Positions 51,225 to 63,200 of a stretch of DNA of 64,000 nucleotides are shown here, in pieces. Source of the stretch: Trebouxia sp. TZW2008 (taxonomy: Eukaryota; Chlorophyta; Trebouxiophyceae; Trebouxiales; Trebouxiaceae); the NCBI GenBank assembly GCA_002118135.1, contig BDIU01000053.1:124001-188000 (forward strand). The letters are read 5' to 3'. Below the pieces are notes generated by a model that was not told where the DNA came from, made no database searches, and saw only the letters and a list, made by a program, of their open reading frames with translations. The translations under genes were made by a program, and so were the position numbers. Position 1 is the stretch's first letter, and every line of letters begins with the position of its first letter.

Positions 51225-51860
51225 CAATGCAGAAGGAGATTGATTGCATTTTCCAGTTTCATTTGCGGAGATAGTGCTCAAGCTAAATTGCCTCATCAAG
51301 CCCCGTTGAAAGTCTATGTGTTGCTTGCCCTTGTTTCACCCATCATTTGCTAGACGCTTGGGTAGTCGTTTTATTTTGGTTCTTATTGGTTGTAGTAAAT
51401 TGGTACATGTTGCTATATGTATTTCGTAGGCAGGACAGGTCATTTGCTGAGCAAATGTCTTTGGAGCCCCACAGGGGAGTTCGCTGTACAATGTATCAAC
51501 AATTATATTATTGTTAATACTGTTTGTTGTTATAATGAATTGTTATTATATGTGTTAATAGTTGAGAACCATGGGTTAGGGCTCTCCATCAAGCTTGTTT
51601 TGATGCCAGCCATCCAACACTTGCAATTCATGCCTCTGCAAGCTGCTCGTACACAGCACTAACAAGGTCAGCGGTTTTGTGTTGGCTAATGATTGCATAG
51701 GACTAAAAGGTAGGTAAAGGACTGTTATGATCAATTCAGATCAGATTCACTGATTTCCAGTGAGATTTACATTAATATTTCTTACATCCTCTTCAAATTG
51801 GCATGCTTGATTTCTGCTCTCAGAGGGTGCGCCTCGTGAGGTTGGAGTCAGCACAGCTTT
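51225..51860. other. spacer after UGT
   Basis: The spacer holds the 3' UTR of UGT and AT-rich sequence (around 51490-51560). No gene is seen. Confidence 0.5.
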
Positions 51861-52580
51861 TTGCCTCGGCAAGTGGAAGGCATATCAGGCAAAGCCAAGG
51901 GCTATCTTGGTGGAGCTGCAGTCAGTTGCTGCCAAGCATTGTGCATACAAAGCATCCAGCCACCTCAGGGCATCAGGATGGATGATGATTTGACTCCTGG
52001 GCAGATGCGGCAGCGCAGGGGTCTGTCTGCAGACTTCTTGTTGCTTAAGACAAGGGGCTACAAGCCCTTTTTCAGGGCTGCTGTCCTGAAGTACAAAGAT
52101 GGTCCTGTGATCAGGACTTGCGCTCGGGGTGAAGCCAATAAGGTTGTCTCCTCGGCGCCACCACATGCACCTGCCCAGACTCCTGCTGCAGCGCGCAGGC
52201 CAGCAGGTTTTGGCATGGCAGGCAGGCCAAAGCCCATCCGCAAATCAGTGGCTGTAGACCCCACGATAGTACTTCAGCAGGCTGGGGTTACCATTTTGCC
52301 AGAGGCCCCAAGCATCATTGCTGCCTCAATTGTAGATGCTGCTGGGTCTACTTCAATGGCTGTTGATTCCAATGGTAACACTTGAGGTTGCTTTCCGGTT
52401 ATCTCTTTACAACACAAACTTTTTTTGCTTATCGTGTTTTGTTTGTGTTGTCGCTCGTGACTTACAATGATACAATCACACACTTCAGTTGATTGAATTA
52501 GAGTTTGCCACTTGTGGCACATGCGATTAGACTTGTTGTCTAGCTGAAGCATGTAAAATTACTCTCTCTCTCTCTAGGAG
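51861..52580 (+). mobile_element. retroelement-like ORF with CT-tailed 3' end
   Basis: An open frame to TGA at 52383-52385 contains MDDDLTPGQMRQRRGLSADF, TRGYKPFFRAAVLKYKDG and VIRTCARGEA, followed by a Pro/Ala-rich tail. The pattern of a basic helix plus GYKPFFRG-like block recalls ORFs of algal non-LTR elements; this is inference from memory of such proteins, not a search. It is followed by a copy of dispersed repeat family 3 (cgattagacttgttgtctag, then a CT run at 52562-52576) shared with 25395-25480. This supports a mobile origin. It is not interrupted by stops. Confidence 0.5.
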
Positions 52581-52738
52581 GGGAGGAACTCTCGGGCTGG
52601 CTTGGGCATGCTAGAATGGAGAACTCTATTGTGTGTAATAAGCTCCTGAGCAGCGCTTTATCTAGATCTCTGAGGCTGAACGTAGTCTTCGACATCAGTT
52701 TTAGATACCCTCTAGGGCTGTCTTGATCTCAATAGGGT

Positions 52739-52894
52739 TCATTGGTTCACTAGTTCGGTAATCAGATCAGTAAGCTTGCTCTCCAATTCAGTCAACTCTT
52801 CCTCGTCAAACTTCTTCTTGGTTTCCTTGATTTCCTTTATTTGCCTTATCGCCAGTTCTAGATGCTTTTTCAGGTTCTCGTAAGCTGTACTCAT
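52739..52894 (-). CDS. small 51-residue coiled-coil ORF
   Basis: A complete minus-strand frame runs from ATG at 52892-52894 to TGA at 52739-52741 and encodes 51 residues. It starts MSTAYENLKKHLELAIRQIK and ends LTDLITELVNQ. The protein is almost entirely charged heptads (KEIKETKKKFDEEELTELES), so a helical coiled coil is likely. Codon choice is AT-rich (AAA, ATA, GAA) compared with neighbouring genes. There is no intron. I do not recognise it. An organellar or viral origin is possible but unproven. Confidence 0.5.
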   Translation of the reverse strand: MSTAYENLKKHLELAIRQIKEIKETKKKFDEEELTELESKLTDLITELVNQ

Positions 52895-54511
52895 TGCACA
52901 ACACAGAGAAAAACTTAATTTTAAATAGTTGCTAACGAGAAGATGATGGTGAGGACTGCGATAATGAGTTGCACATCAGCCATCAACTGTAGCTACAGAA
53001 CAAACAGACAGCATCTAAAAGAGTTGAGAACTCCACGTGTCTGCGTGCAGAAAAGATCAAGGTTTCGTCATCCTATCAGAATCCTAGGGAATTCAGTAGG
53101 TTTTCTGGCCCAACTTCTGCAGAAACTGCATGCAGCCTCTGTAGAATCAGCGCCACATCACTGCAGCATTAGCGCCTGAAGTCTATGCGCTCTGCGTACA
53201 ACCTCTGTAGCCATTGCGTACAGCTGTCACTAACTCCTGCGTGCAGAAACTCAAAAGTTTGAATTTGACTGTATTACGTTAAGTAAAGGGTTGTGTACAA
53301 GGGCAGCGCCGCAAGCGGCGCAAAAATAGGGGGTGTGTGTGTGTGCGACCCTGATTCTACAGGGGTTTTACTGAGCTCAGCAGCTCATCACGAACTCCCT
53401 TCTGAAACTCAGAACTTTGACTTATTCAGGCTCCTCTTAGCTTTTCTTGAGGAGCTGGGGAGCTGGACGTCACTTCTACTAGCTAAGTACTGCCAACTAT
53501 AATCTGGTTAAAATTTAGTAAATAAGCAGTGTGTGTAGGGTTTTGACCTGGATAGATTTCCCCCTGCTTTCAAATAGTTAAAACCTAGCCTGGGGAGCTG
53601 CAGGGCTTTAGTCATGCTCTCACTGCTTAGTAAGGCAAACACCATGACATAACACTGCAAAACCTTAGTAATAGCAAATGGTCAGTGTTGTAAAATATAG
53701 ATCCATAGCATGTCAGCAATGCAGGCTGTTTAACATTATCCAGCACAAGCCCCTGTAATTCTGCACTACTTGGCACTGATGTCTGCAATAGTCTGCGGTG
53801 GTGCTGGCATACCTGTAGGATGCTGTTGCAGGCTTGGATACAATGACGTTTCATCAAACAGCCCTGACAACTTGACATATTGAATTTGCAGCACGTTCAA
53901 ATCAAGATGCCATGATGCGCAGATGACGTCAGTGCTGTCAATGGTGTTTGCAGTCGGGTACTGTTATGCAAGAGCTACTAGGCGGCCTACATAGTTACCC
54001 TAAAATTGTTTCATGACATATCGGGGTCCTGCGGGTCCGAATTGCAAATACAGCGCACGCAGGTTGACAAAAGCTCTGCTCTGCAGCTGCGGTCCCTCGA
54101 AGTGATCGCTGAGCCGAATCTATGGTGGTCACTAATGAAATGTTGACAGATGGGGCGCCAGCATCTGTAACATTGGCTTGCTGCCTGCCACTGCAGGTTT
54201 TCCTGGACCAATTGAATCTGCTCATGTTACATCTCAACTGAGCACAAGGTTACTGAACTTTCTTGTGTACACCCTGCAGACCAAATGTGATGTATCAAGC
54301 CATTAGCATCTGTGTCAAGTTCTGACCTGCACATGTCATGTTGCTGTTGTGCTTGACGAAGGTCATAATTGAGAGGCAACAAGCATTGCAGCAAACGTTT
54401 TCACGTGCAAACATCAAGCGTATGCTGAAGTTTGCAACATACACTGCACAGTAAACTTTAGCAGCACCATGCTTGCCTAGAAAGCATCTGTCATGCGATG
54501 CCATTGCTCAA
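52895..54511. other. compositionally distinct spacer
   Basis: The stretch from about 52600 to 53640 has fewer TGCA motifs and more AT than the rest of the window. It includes (GT) repeats at 53333-53345. No gene is seen apart from the small ORF before it. The part from 53640 to 54511 looks like ordinary spacer. Confidence 0.5.
53306..53326 (+). terminator. bacterial-style terminator-like hairpin
   Basis: The perfect 7-bp stem gcgccgc (53306-53312) and gcggcgc (53315-53321) has a 2-nt aa loop and is followed by aaaaat. On the minus strand the stem is preceded by TTTTT. GC palindromes like this are common in algal plastid genomes. In a nuclear setting the function is unknown. Confidence 0.4.
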
Positions 54512-56563
54512 TCACAGCCAGCAGCAACAACTCACCTGGCTGGGGCTGGAGGCCTTCACCCAAAGGATTCCACCTGCTGTGACAACTGCAGCACTAACGG
54601 CACTGACAGGAGAGAGGCATTGCAGCGGCTTGGCAGGTGAGCAGAAGCACAGATGGCTGACTAGAGCAACAGTAGCTCCTCGAATGGCATTCACAATGCC
54701 CACGCCTTGCGCCCCAGCAGTACGGAACACCATTCCAGAAGCATAGCTTTGCACCAGCGGACACAGCAGTTGTCAGTGCATCTCTGCATGGCAGTTTGAA
54801 ACAAGCATGCAACTGACTCAAAATGGCATAACCCCCAGCAATGCAGCAGGCTGATGCAAATCATCTGTAATTCGGTTGGCGCAGAGCAGTTGGAAGTGCT
54901 GCGAATGGCAACTGATTGGCAAAGGTGTTCAATGGCATACATAAGTGCTTGATCTCTACCAGTGCAGCTCTAGGTTGCAATTCAACTGTACACATGCAGC
55001 TGGCATACCTATGGCAGTTGTAGACAGCGCCAAAAGCAGCTAACCAAGCTACAGCTTGACTGACAGTAGTACCGCTGATGTCCATTGGCGCTGTTATCAG
55101 CATGTGACGTTTTGGCAGAACATGAAATACTTCATAGCCAGCCATGGCAACCAAGCCTGCATTGCAAACACAGCGCCTCAGTTCTGGCCAACTACTTGCA
55201 TTGCATCTGAGATCACCTGCTTTCAATTGACATATATCATGCGCAACTTGCGCTTTTTACGTGCTAGTCTGCTATGACCAGCAAGGATGTGGCAGGCAAT
55301 GCAGGCAGTCAGTAATTCAAGCACCTCAGGCGCAGCAGACGCAGAAATCCAGCGTCTAGCTTGTGATCTTGTTGACATGCTTGTAGATTTCCAGTCTCTC
55401 ATTGTTGGTCGCGGCAATCTTGACTCACAGTTTATAGCTGTTGTAGTTGTTTGAGCATGAAGTACAGCATGGAGTATATGTCATGGCAGCTCATCAATTG
55501 CAGGGCAAGCAGTGGCAGCAGAAGAGGTGCACCAAGCATTGGGTATGCACCTATGATTGATGACTGCAGCATGATGTCAGAATGACTGGGTGGATTGGCT
55601 CCAGTACTGACCAGCACTTGGTAAATCACCCCCAAAACACTGTATGCTAAGGAAGCAAATAATAGACTTGCTAATCCAATGTACAGCCGTTCTCTATCTT
55701 CGTCATCCATTGGTCCCTTGTTCCCACTATCAAGAATCAGTGGCCCTATGCCTCGTATGCACAATCCAATACATACTAGAGCAACCTGCACATGCAGGAT
55801 CATTCAGTGGGGTTATGCCTCGGCCAATACACACTAGAGCAATCTGCACACACAGGATTGTTCAGGGCATCTGCAACAAAGCAGCAAGAGGATTTGCCGT
55901 AAGGCATCATGTGCAAAGGTAGCCGGGCTTATCTACGCATTTCATGATTGCAATGTGCACATTGACCCGCAGACAATCCTGTACGTTTGTGCAGTCAGTT
56001 TGCTCTCATCAAAAGCAGAAATCGTACCCCTAGGACTTGACCTCTTGACAGCGGCTTCTTCAGAACATACTTTGACAGGGTGGCAGTGAAGATCTGCCCT
56101 CCTCCTGCTAGCAGTAGCGTTGCAATTGCGCCATCACAGTATGCAAAGCCGGTGCAGAATGCTGCGTAAGCCAATACATCTATGCAGCCAATGACCAGGA
56201 TCAACTGTCGCTGCAGAGCTTGCTTTGCTGGAGTGTTGGCTGGGCCAGAGGCTTTGGCGTCTGCATGAGGTCGAGATCTGAAGGTGGAGTCTGCAAAGCT
56301 GACTGCTAAAGTGCTGATGTACTTGACGCATGCCAGGGCTTGGACAGAGTCCTCGGTGAAGTGCTGCAGAAAAGACGGAGATACGATCATATGCCAGGTT
56401 TGTGATGACACTTCATCTGCTGCAAACGGTGTTGGGTGTCGAAAAACCGTGAGCACTGTGAGTCGTTTACCTTATTCGAGATCATTTGCGAAACGGTCGT
56501 TACAGCAGTGCCTGTCAGCAAGTAAATGACCAAAGGCAGAAACTTTTGGGACTCCACCGACAT
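54512..56563 (-). CDS. drug/metabolite-transporter-superfamily membrane protein
   Basis: Exons 56471-56563, 56028-56363, 55551-55785, 55009-55156 and 54512-54746 join in phase to 348 residues. The protein is mostly hydrophobic helices: FLPLVIYLLTGTAVTTVSQM, LILVIGCIDVLAYAAFCTGF, IATLLLAGGGQIFTATLSKY followed by VLKKPLSRGQVLG, YIGLASLLFASLAYSVLGVI, VSQAVAWLAAFGAVY, GVGIVNAIRGATVALVSHLC and SAVSAAVVTAGGILWVKAS. The GGGQIFTATLSKYVLKKPLS stretch is the EamA-type re-entrant/loop signature of nucleotide-sugar and DMT carriers (SLC35-like). The substrate cannot be told. Parts of the loop between helices (EDRERLY) are charged. The last acceptor (AAAG|C) is unusual, and a further 3' exon is possible because CAG|GTGAG occurs at 54536. 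Confidence 0.78.
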
Positions 56564-57245
56564 GGTGTGCCTGACTGCTTTGTATGAATGGGATCGCTGC
56601 GACTAGTCTGGCGTTATATGCTTGATCCAGGCATGCCGTTCCCTGTATGGCTCATGGCCCCGGGCATCCACCGATTACTCTGTTTCTAGACGTAGACAGA
56701 CTGTCTTGATGGACATCAGCTAATGCTTGCCCAAGTCATGGACGCAATTTCACCAGGATCCGCAAGACTCGATGCCACCAGCACACGACTTGACTGAGCC
56801 GCGAAACGCCTGCATGCCTTGACTCATTGCCATTCAAGTGTGTCAACGAGATCGCGAGCCTGAACGCGAGCGCGCACCTGGTAGCAATTTAATTTCGATG
56901 TGCTGGAGAATTCCCTCTTCGTATAGCGCAGGCGTACTCGCTCTGTGAGAACCCGACTCCGCAGTTGCGCGAACTTTATACGAACGGTATTCCAGCAGTG
57001 ATCACTCGCACCTTGTCGAGTGCAGGAAGAACAGCTGTGATCACTATATTGCAAGGTCCGCTGCTGCCACATCAGCATGATCGACATAAGGTTGCCAACG
57101 CGTTCTGATGCTTCGCTTGCGACTTTCCATCTGACAACTGCCTGATCACTAGGGAACCTGTCCTCCTTTTACTACGCACAGTCGAGGCGTTTGGCTGCTC
57201 TAATTCCTTGGTGCAACGCAGCCATCATATGAGCCTGATCTATGT
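56564..57245. promoter_or_regulatory. divergent promoter region
   Basis: The region lies between the transporter start (-, 56563) and the repeat-protein gene (+, from about 57246). GC is higher than in the introns. No motif was assigned. Confidence 0.5.
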
Positions 57246-60200
57246 GTGACTAGAGTGCAGGACCAACATGAAGCGCATGGAGGTGCCAAGGCTGCCCCTG
57301 CACAACCTTCAAGTATGCTCTTCTTCACGTACATCAAGTTTGTCATGCATGACAAGCACTATGCTGCAAGCCGATCATTGGTGCAGGGTGGCATCATCGC
57401 GACACAGGATGAAGCTAGCCATGTTGCCAAGCCTGCAGTTGTGCTGCACGATCAACCAATTCTGGGTGCAAGCGAAAACCAGGAACCTTCCCCTCCACCC
57501 AGCAGGATTCTCAGGAGTGGGAAAAGGGTCCCAATCGGCTCTGCTGCTAGAGCTGCCCCAAGAACAGCAAGCAAGGCAAGCAAGGCTCCTGCGACTACCG
57601 CAGATGAGGTGCAAGGTGTCCAGGTACAGTTATGTACATCTATGATGACTGCACTGTGCCCCAGAACAATACTCCCATGTCAAATCACAATCTACCCAGA
57701 GGCGCCATTGCAGTCAGAATGTAGTGATTTGTTCCTGCTTTGCAAGCATGTCTGTACAGCAAGTACCTGCTTGCGAGATTGCTGCAATCAGATTCACAGC
57801 TGTTTCTGCACATGCCTGGTTGCATCATGCAATCATCGAAGCGTGCGATGCTCATTGAAGCAATGAGCACTTCTCTTGAGCAGAGTTCCAACTTTGCTAA
57901 TGCTTCCAGTGCTTGCCTGCAGCCTGATGGTCCAACAAGCCTTGGTGCTCAGCACACAGCGGCTCCTCTACAGCCAGTGAGTATGCCTGCAGCTCCACAA
58001 CAGCCGCCTGCTAGGCATACACCTCAGCGCAGCCAAGGGATTGCCTCGCTACATGGAATGTCACCAGAAGTTGTGAAGTCAGCCACTCCTGTTGCAGCAA
58101 AACCACCTTCTGCAGCTGTTGGCTCAGGCCTCACACAATCAGGCAGTGTGCGGCTTTCAACACCTGTTGCTGCTCAAGCAGGACCTGTCTTGTCCAACAC
58201 GCCCCTGCTAATGGACTTGCAGACAAGCATATCTGCAACAGCGACCAGTCCAGTACAGCTGAATGCTCAGTCCACATCAACTACCCCAGTTGCATCCACA
58301 GCAGACATATCAAGCCCTATTGCGTTGGCTCCTGCTGCTGCAAATGCTGAAGCGCCCACCCCCACGCTTGTACCAAAAGCAGCAGCAACTGGAGCGGCAC
58401 CTGTTGACAGTCACAAGATCATCTTCCTTGACGGCAGCACTGGGCATGCAACAGCTGATCGAAGCTCTGGTGCAGCAGCTACAGCAGGCGCATTGGCTTC
58501 AAGCTCACCACAAGACATTCTGAGCAGTTTGCAACAGATGAATCTGCAGTCAAAGCCATTTGACTTCACCTCAGTGGCTGAGAGCAGCGGCCCAGCTGCA
58601 GTTGAGCATGAGCAGACTCCATCACCCTATCGTGCAAGCCCAGATTCAGCTGATCAGAAACCCACCCCTGTGCAGCGCCCCCAACATGCCATGAGGGTGC
58701 CAGTCCAGCATTCACCAGTGGATGCTGGCCACAGCACCTCAGCAGGACCTAGGGGTGCACAGCGTGTTGCAGTAGCAGCCAGCAGACAGGCAGCCGAAGT
58801 TGAGCAGGCAGCTGACCTGGCAGCTCAGGATTCAGCAGAGGCTTTGCCAGTTGGCTATGTGTCCAGGAGAACCACAGATCCTTACATGGAAAAGAAGCTG
58901 CGCGGCTTGCAGGTCAGCAGAATGTTGTTGCCAGTACTTGTAGGCTGTGACGCAGCTATCAGTCTGGAATGCTGCTGCTACATGTAAGCACAAGCTGTCG
59001 GCCTGTGTACTTGTTGCCTGCACACCTTCAGTGAACTTTTTGCTGTTTTGAGTGGACAACATCACTTGACTTTGTCAGTGGTGATGGTCATTTGAGCCAT
59101 TCAGTTGTCACCTCATCTGACAAAACTCTTGCGGATGACCCTTTGCAATTGCTGAGTGACTGAAGTCACTTAGTCGTGTGTGATTGCTCTCCTGAGAAGC
59201 ACTCGTTTTACCTTGACACGGGAGTCAAAGTCGGGCTCAAGTCTGAAGCTGGCATGCACACTGCAAAGCATTGTGAACGGCCTCTTGCCTGCGCTTTCTT
59301 ACGATATGGCCTATACTCAGTAGCAAGTCATCTCCAGGCACTCCTCTGCTGACATACACAAGATTCAATCTGCAAACAAGATGCTGACATGGGTATGTAT
59401 GTGTACAGAAACAGGAGTGGTCATCAGCTGACAAGACGCTCAAGGTGCACAAGAGCAAGCTGGAGCTGGAGAAAGAGCAAGCTGCAGCTGCCAGGTCTCT
59501 TAGCATTCGTAAAGGCTTTCTCTGCTTTTTCTGTTGCCTGTGTCTTGTCAAATATCATACAGCCTGTTGATACGCACTGTTGGCTGCTACGTACTACTGC
59601 TCCCTGACATGCGATGTATCGATTTTGAGTCATTGAGCTCAGGCTTGACGCACAGGCTTCTCCAGCTGAAGCAGGCATCATCTTGCATGGATTACATCAG
59701 CCTAAGTGCATGTGTCAGGGTACAGTCATTGCTACCTGTTGAATAAACCGCTGTCACCAGACTGGCCAGTGGGCTAAGGGTCATGGCTCATCTGCAAACA
59801 CCTGTCTGTTGGACACATCCTTAATCAGCCATGTACAAACCATTGACACATAGACCCTTTCCTCAACTCGCTCATGTGTTGACTGGACCATGCATGTAAC
59901 ATATCATGCACTTGCATTACCTCAAATCCCAGTGGCTGCCAGCAGGGTAGCAGCAAGCAAGCTGCTTCTGTGCAGGTCCTCAGAGCTGAGTGACGCAGAC
60001 AAGGCATCAGTCAGGCGCATGGTCAGTGGGGCATTTCAGAGGGTTGTTGCTACAGGAGGTCAGACCCTGGGAGAGGTAAACATCACATGTCCTGTTCTTG
60101 CAAAGCACACGTTACTGCAAAGCTGATCACAGCTCAAAACCAATCAACCAGTGTGCACGTCTGCTTTTGCATTGTCTGTGGCTATCCAGTAAGCCTTACT

Positions 60201-63200
60201 GGATAGCCACAGATGTGCTGTATGCTACCATGTGGACTGCAGAAAGTGAAATAGCACTTCTTGCTCAGCATTGCCCCAATAACTGATATGCTTTGAGAAA
60301 CATGGCTGTCACTGCCTCACGCTGTAACTGCAATGCATGTGGTGCAGACCATGGTGAAGCACAAGAGCCGTCTGGAGCGTGAGAAGGAGGTGGCTCAGCA
60401 ACAGAGGCAGGCAGAGGAAGCAGCTCAAGCTCATAAGGCCAAGCACAAGGTCATTCACACCCCTGGATCCTGGACCAAACAGGTGCCCAACGAGTAATTC
60501 CAAATTGTGTGCCTCCAGCGCAGCTTTTAACTGCTTGCTTGGCTTGCCAGAAGCTGTTGACGAAATGCTCCATGCTGCCATGCGGTCTCAGTTTTGTTTA
60601 AGTTGAGAAAGCCCAGGAGTTGGCTTGCTTCGAGGCAAATTGAAGGCTGAGGGCTCATGCAGCAAGTGATGTGTGGCAGTCAGCATTTGGTTCCTTGCCA
60701 AGCAAAAAGAGTACAGCTGCAGCTGCATCAATGAGCTCCTCATGCAGACAGCATACATGCAATGCACGCAATTCACACTTCCTTGAAACATCCTCAGGAT
60801 CAAGGATTTTATTGCATACTTTTCCACAGTAAAAGGGTTCAGATAATTTTCATACAGACGTTCATGCTCAGGGGCTAGGGGAGCTGGGAAAGCACAAGAG
60901 CCGTCTGGAGAAGGAGAAGGAAGCTGCAGCCGCAGCTCGTAAGGCTACTGGGGGAAGCCCTGCCCTGGGCAAACTGCCCAGCTACATGCGCCCCACCTCT
61001 GCCTCCAAGGCCATGCAGAAGGTGCTTGCCTGACACTGCATTGACTCATGTATCTGCTTGGAATCATTCGACCAGCCGCTGCAAGGCCATGCAGCAAGTG
61101 CTTGCCTTGCCACTCATTTGAGCCTTGTGTATGCGCGCTTAGGTATTTGACCAGGCATCGCAAGGCCATCAAGAAGGTGCTTGCCTGACACTGATGTGAG
61201 CCTTGTGTATACGTTCTCAGATCTGTTCAGGCGTTCAGCCAGCAGCTGCAAGTCCTCAGTAACGCTGTGACTTTGATAACAACATGAACGGCACCTGCTT
61301 TAAGCTGCCAGTGATTGCTGCTGGAACTTTGTTTGTGATGTTCTGCTGCTGAGTCATTGTTGCTTGCGGTGCCAACTTGAGTGACTCAGCATACAACAGC
61401 ATGTGCCTGGTTTTGTCAGTGATGCTTGGCTGCTGCGGCTGCTGCTGCTGCTGCTGTTGGTGATGATGATGACGAACACTGATATTGATGTGAAGTGACA
61501 CTGCTCCAGCGTCTTGAGGAGGATGTTGTCAAGCCCAAGAGTCGCTCAGAAAGGGGAAATGGAAGCTGCCGCAATGTCAATCATGCCCTAGTGCCATGTC
61601 AATGATGCTTGTGCAAAATGTCACTGACATGCAAAAGTTTCAATCCAGGCTCTTGAGGACCTGGTGAAGCCCAAGAGCCGCCTGGAAAGGAAGAAGGAAG
61701 CTGCAGCAATGCCAAGCATGCAGTAGTACTCTGTCAATGATCATCATTCAACATGTCGCCAACATAGGACAAATTGTTCCAGGGTCTTGAGGAGGACCTG
61801 GTGAAGCCCAAGAGTCGCCTAGAAAGGGAAAAGGAAGCCACAGCTGCAGCAGCAAGCACAGGAACAGCTTCAGAGGTGCGCAGGTCAGCCAGCAGCTTGG
61901 GTGTGCGCTCTAAGGTGGCAGAGGCCTGGCAAGGCCAAGGCCTAGAGTCTGTCATGCACAAGCGCAAAAGCAAGCTTGAGCAAGACAAGGAGAACGCTGC
62001 TGCAGAGGCTGCTGCTGCTGCTGCTGCTTCCAGGCCTAGCCCTAAAGGATCTCAGAAGTCATCATCAGCAAGGTGAGGACTGTGCTGCTTGGCTATGCTT
62101 GTGACTTCTCTGGCGCTGTGTTTACAAAGACAGACTGCACAGCATGTTTTCATATTGCTCATGACCCATTTGTGTTGAACGGCATGTTGACAATTTGTAA
62201 GCAGCACGAGACGACATGTTTCACCAGTTTGACTGCCTTGCTATCATACCCGTGTTCTGTATCATACATTTTGTGCTTCTGTCATGTCAGTGTGCAACAG
62301 CATACATGTATGTGTCCAGGGCTTGATGGAGAAAGCTCTGCAATTGAGCAGTTGCAATGTGCAGAAAGCTGTGCAGTATGTTTGCATGTTGTATGCAAAA
62401 GCTCAAGTCACTCGCACAGGGTTATGCCTTTGAAACAGCACAAATTGAGACCTGTTACAGCATCAGTCAGCTTGACTCGCTACTATCATAGCATCATGTA
62501 TCACATACTTTGTGCTTTTGAGGCTTGCTAGTGAGACCTCTCAAGATTGAGCAGCTGTGGCTTGCAGGAAGTCATTTGGGTGGGGAGGTCAGGGCTTGGG
62601 GGACATGAAGGTGCACAAGAGCAAGCTGCAAAAGGACAAGGATGCCTGGGCAAAAGCTGTAAGCTTGCAGCCACAATTGTCTCTGCATTCAGCACAAACA
62701 AGCACTGCAGGGAAGCATTTTGCACATAAAGCAATGCTTTCTGCTGTACTGACCTGTCATGATGTACACTGATGAGAGATCTCGATATTCCGATGACAGC
62801 AGCCATGCATTTGGCACAAACAAGCACCATAGGGAAGCATGACTATACTATACTAAACACGCACAGCACTGTTGTCTGTTGTAGCGACCTCTCATCATGT
62901 ACATTGTAAAGAGCTTTCAATCAGCTTTTGACAGCAGCCATGCATCTCGCAATCAATGCTAACAACAAGCACTGATAATCTTCTCGTGGCTGCATTGCTC
63001 CCCAATCAAGACATGCTTCACGCAAATTGCTTAGTGCCCACAAGATGTAATTTTGGCGACTTTTCACTGCTTGTCAGCGCAGTTTTGGCAGATTGTTTGC
63101 AGATCACCAACTTAATAGATTGCCCAGTGCTGCTTGAGACCCGAAGGTCACTTGGGCATGACAGTATCTGCAAATCCACACACACCAAGGCTGCTGCAAA

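Noticed and set aside
55223..55417. Minus-strand frame between transporter exons as an extra exon
   Set aside because: Including it breaks the phase of the five-exon model, and the peptide is Arg/Ser-rich rather than membrane-like.
57268..57645. ATG-started frame at 57268 as the true N-terminus of the repeat protein
   Set aside because: It is a shadow of the Ala/Pro-rich frame, gives Leu/Gln-rich protein without continuation, and does not join in phase to later exons.
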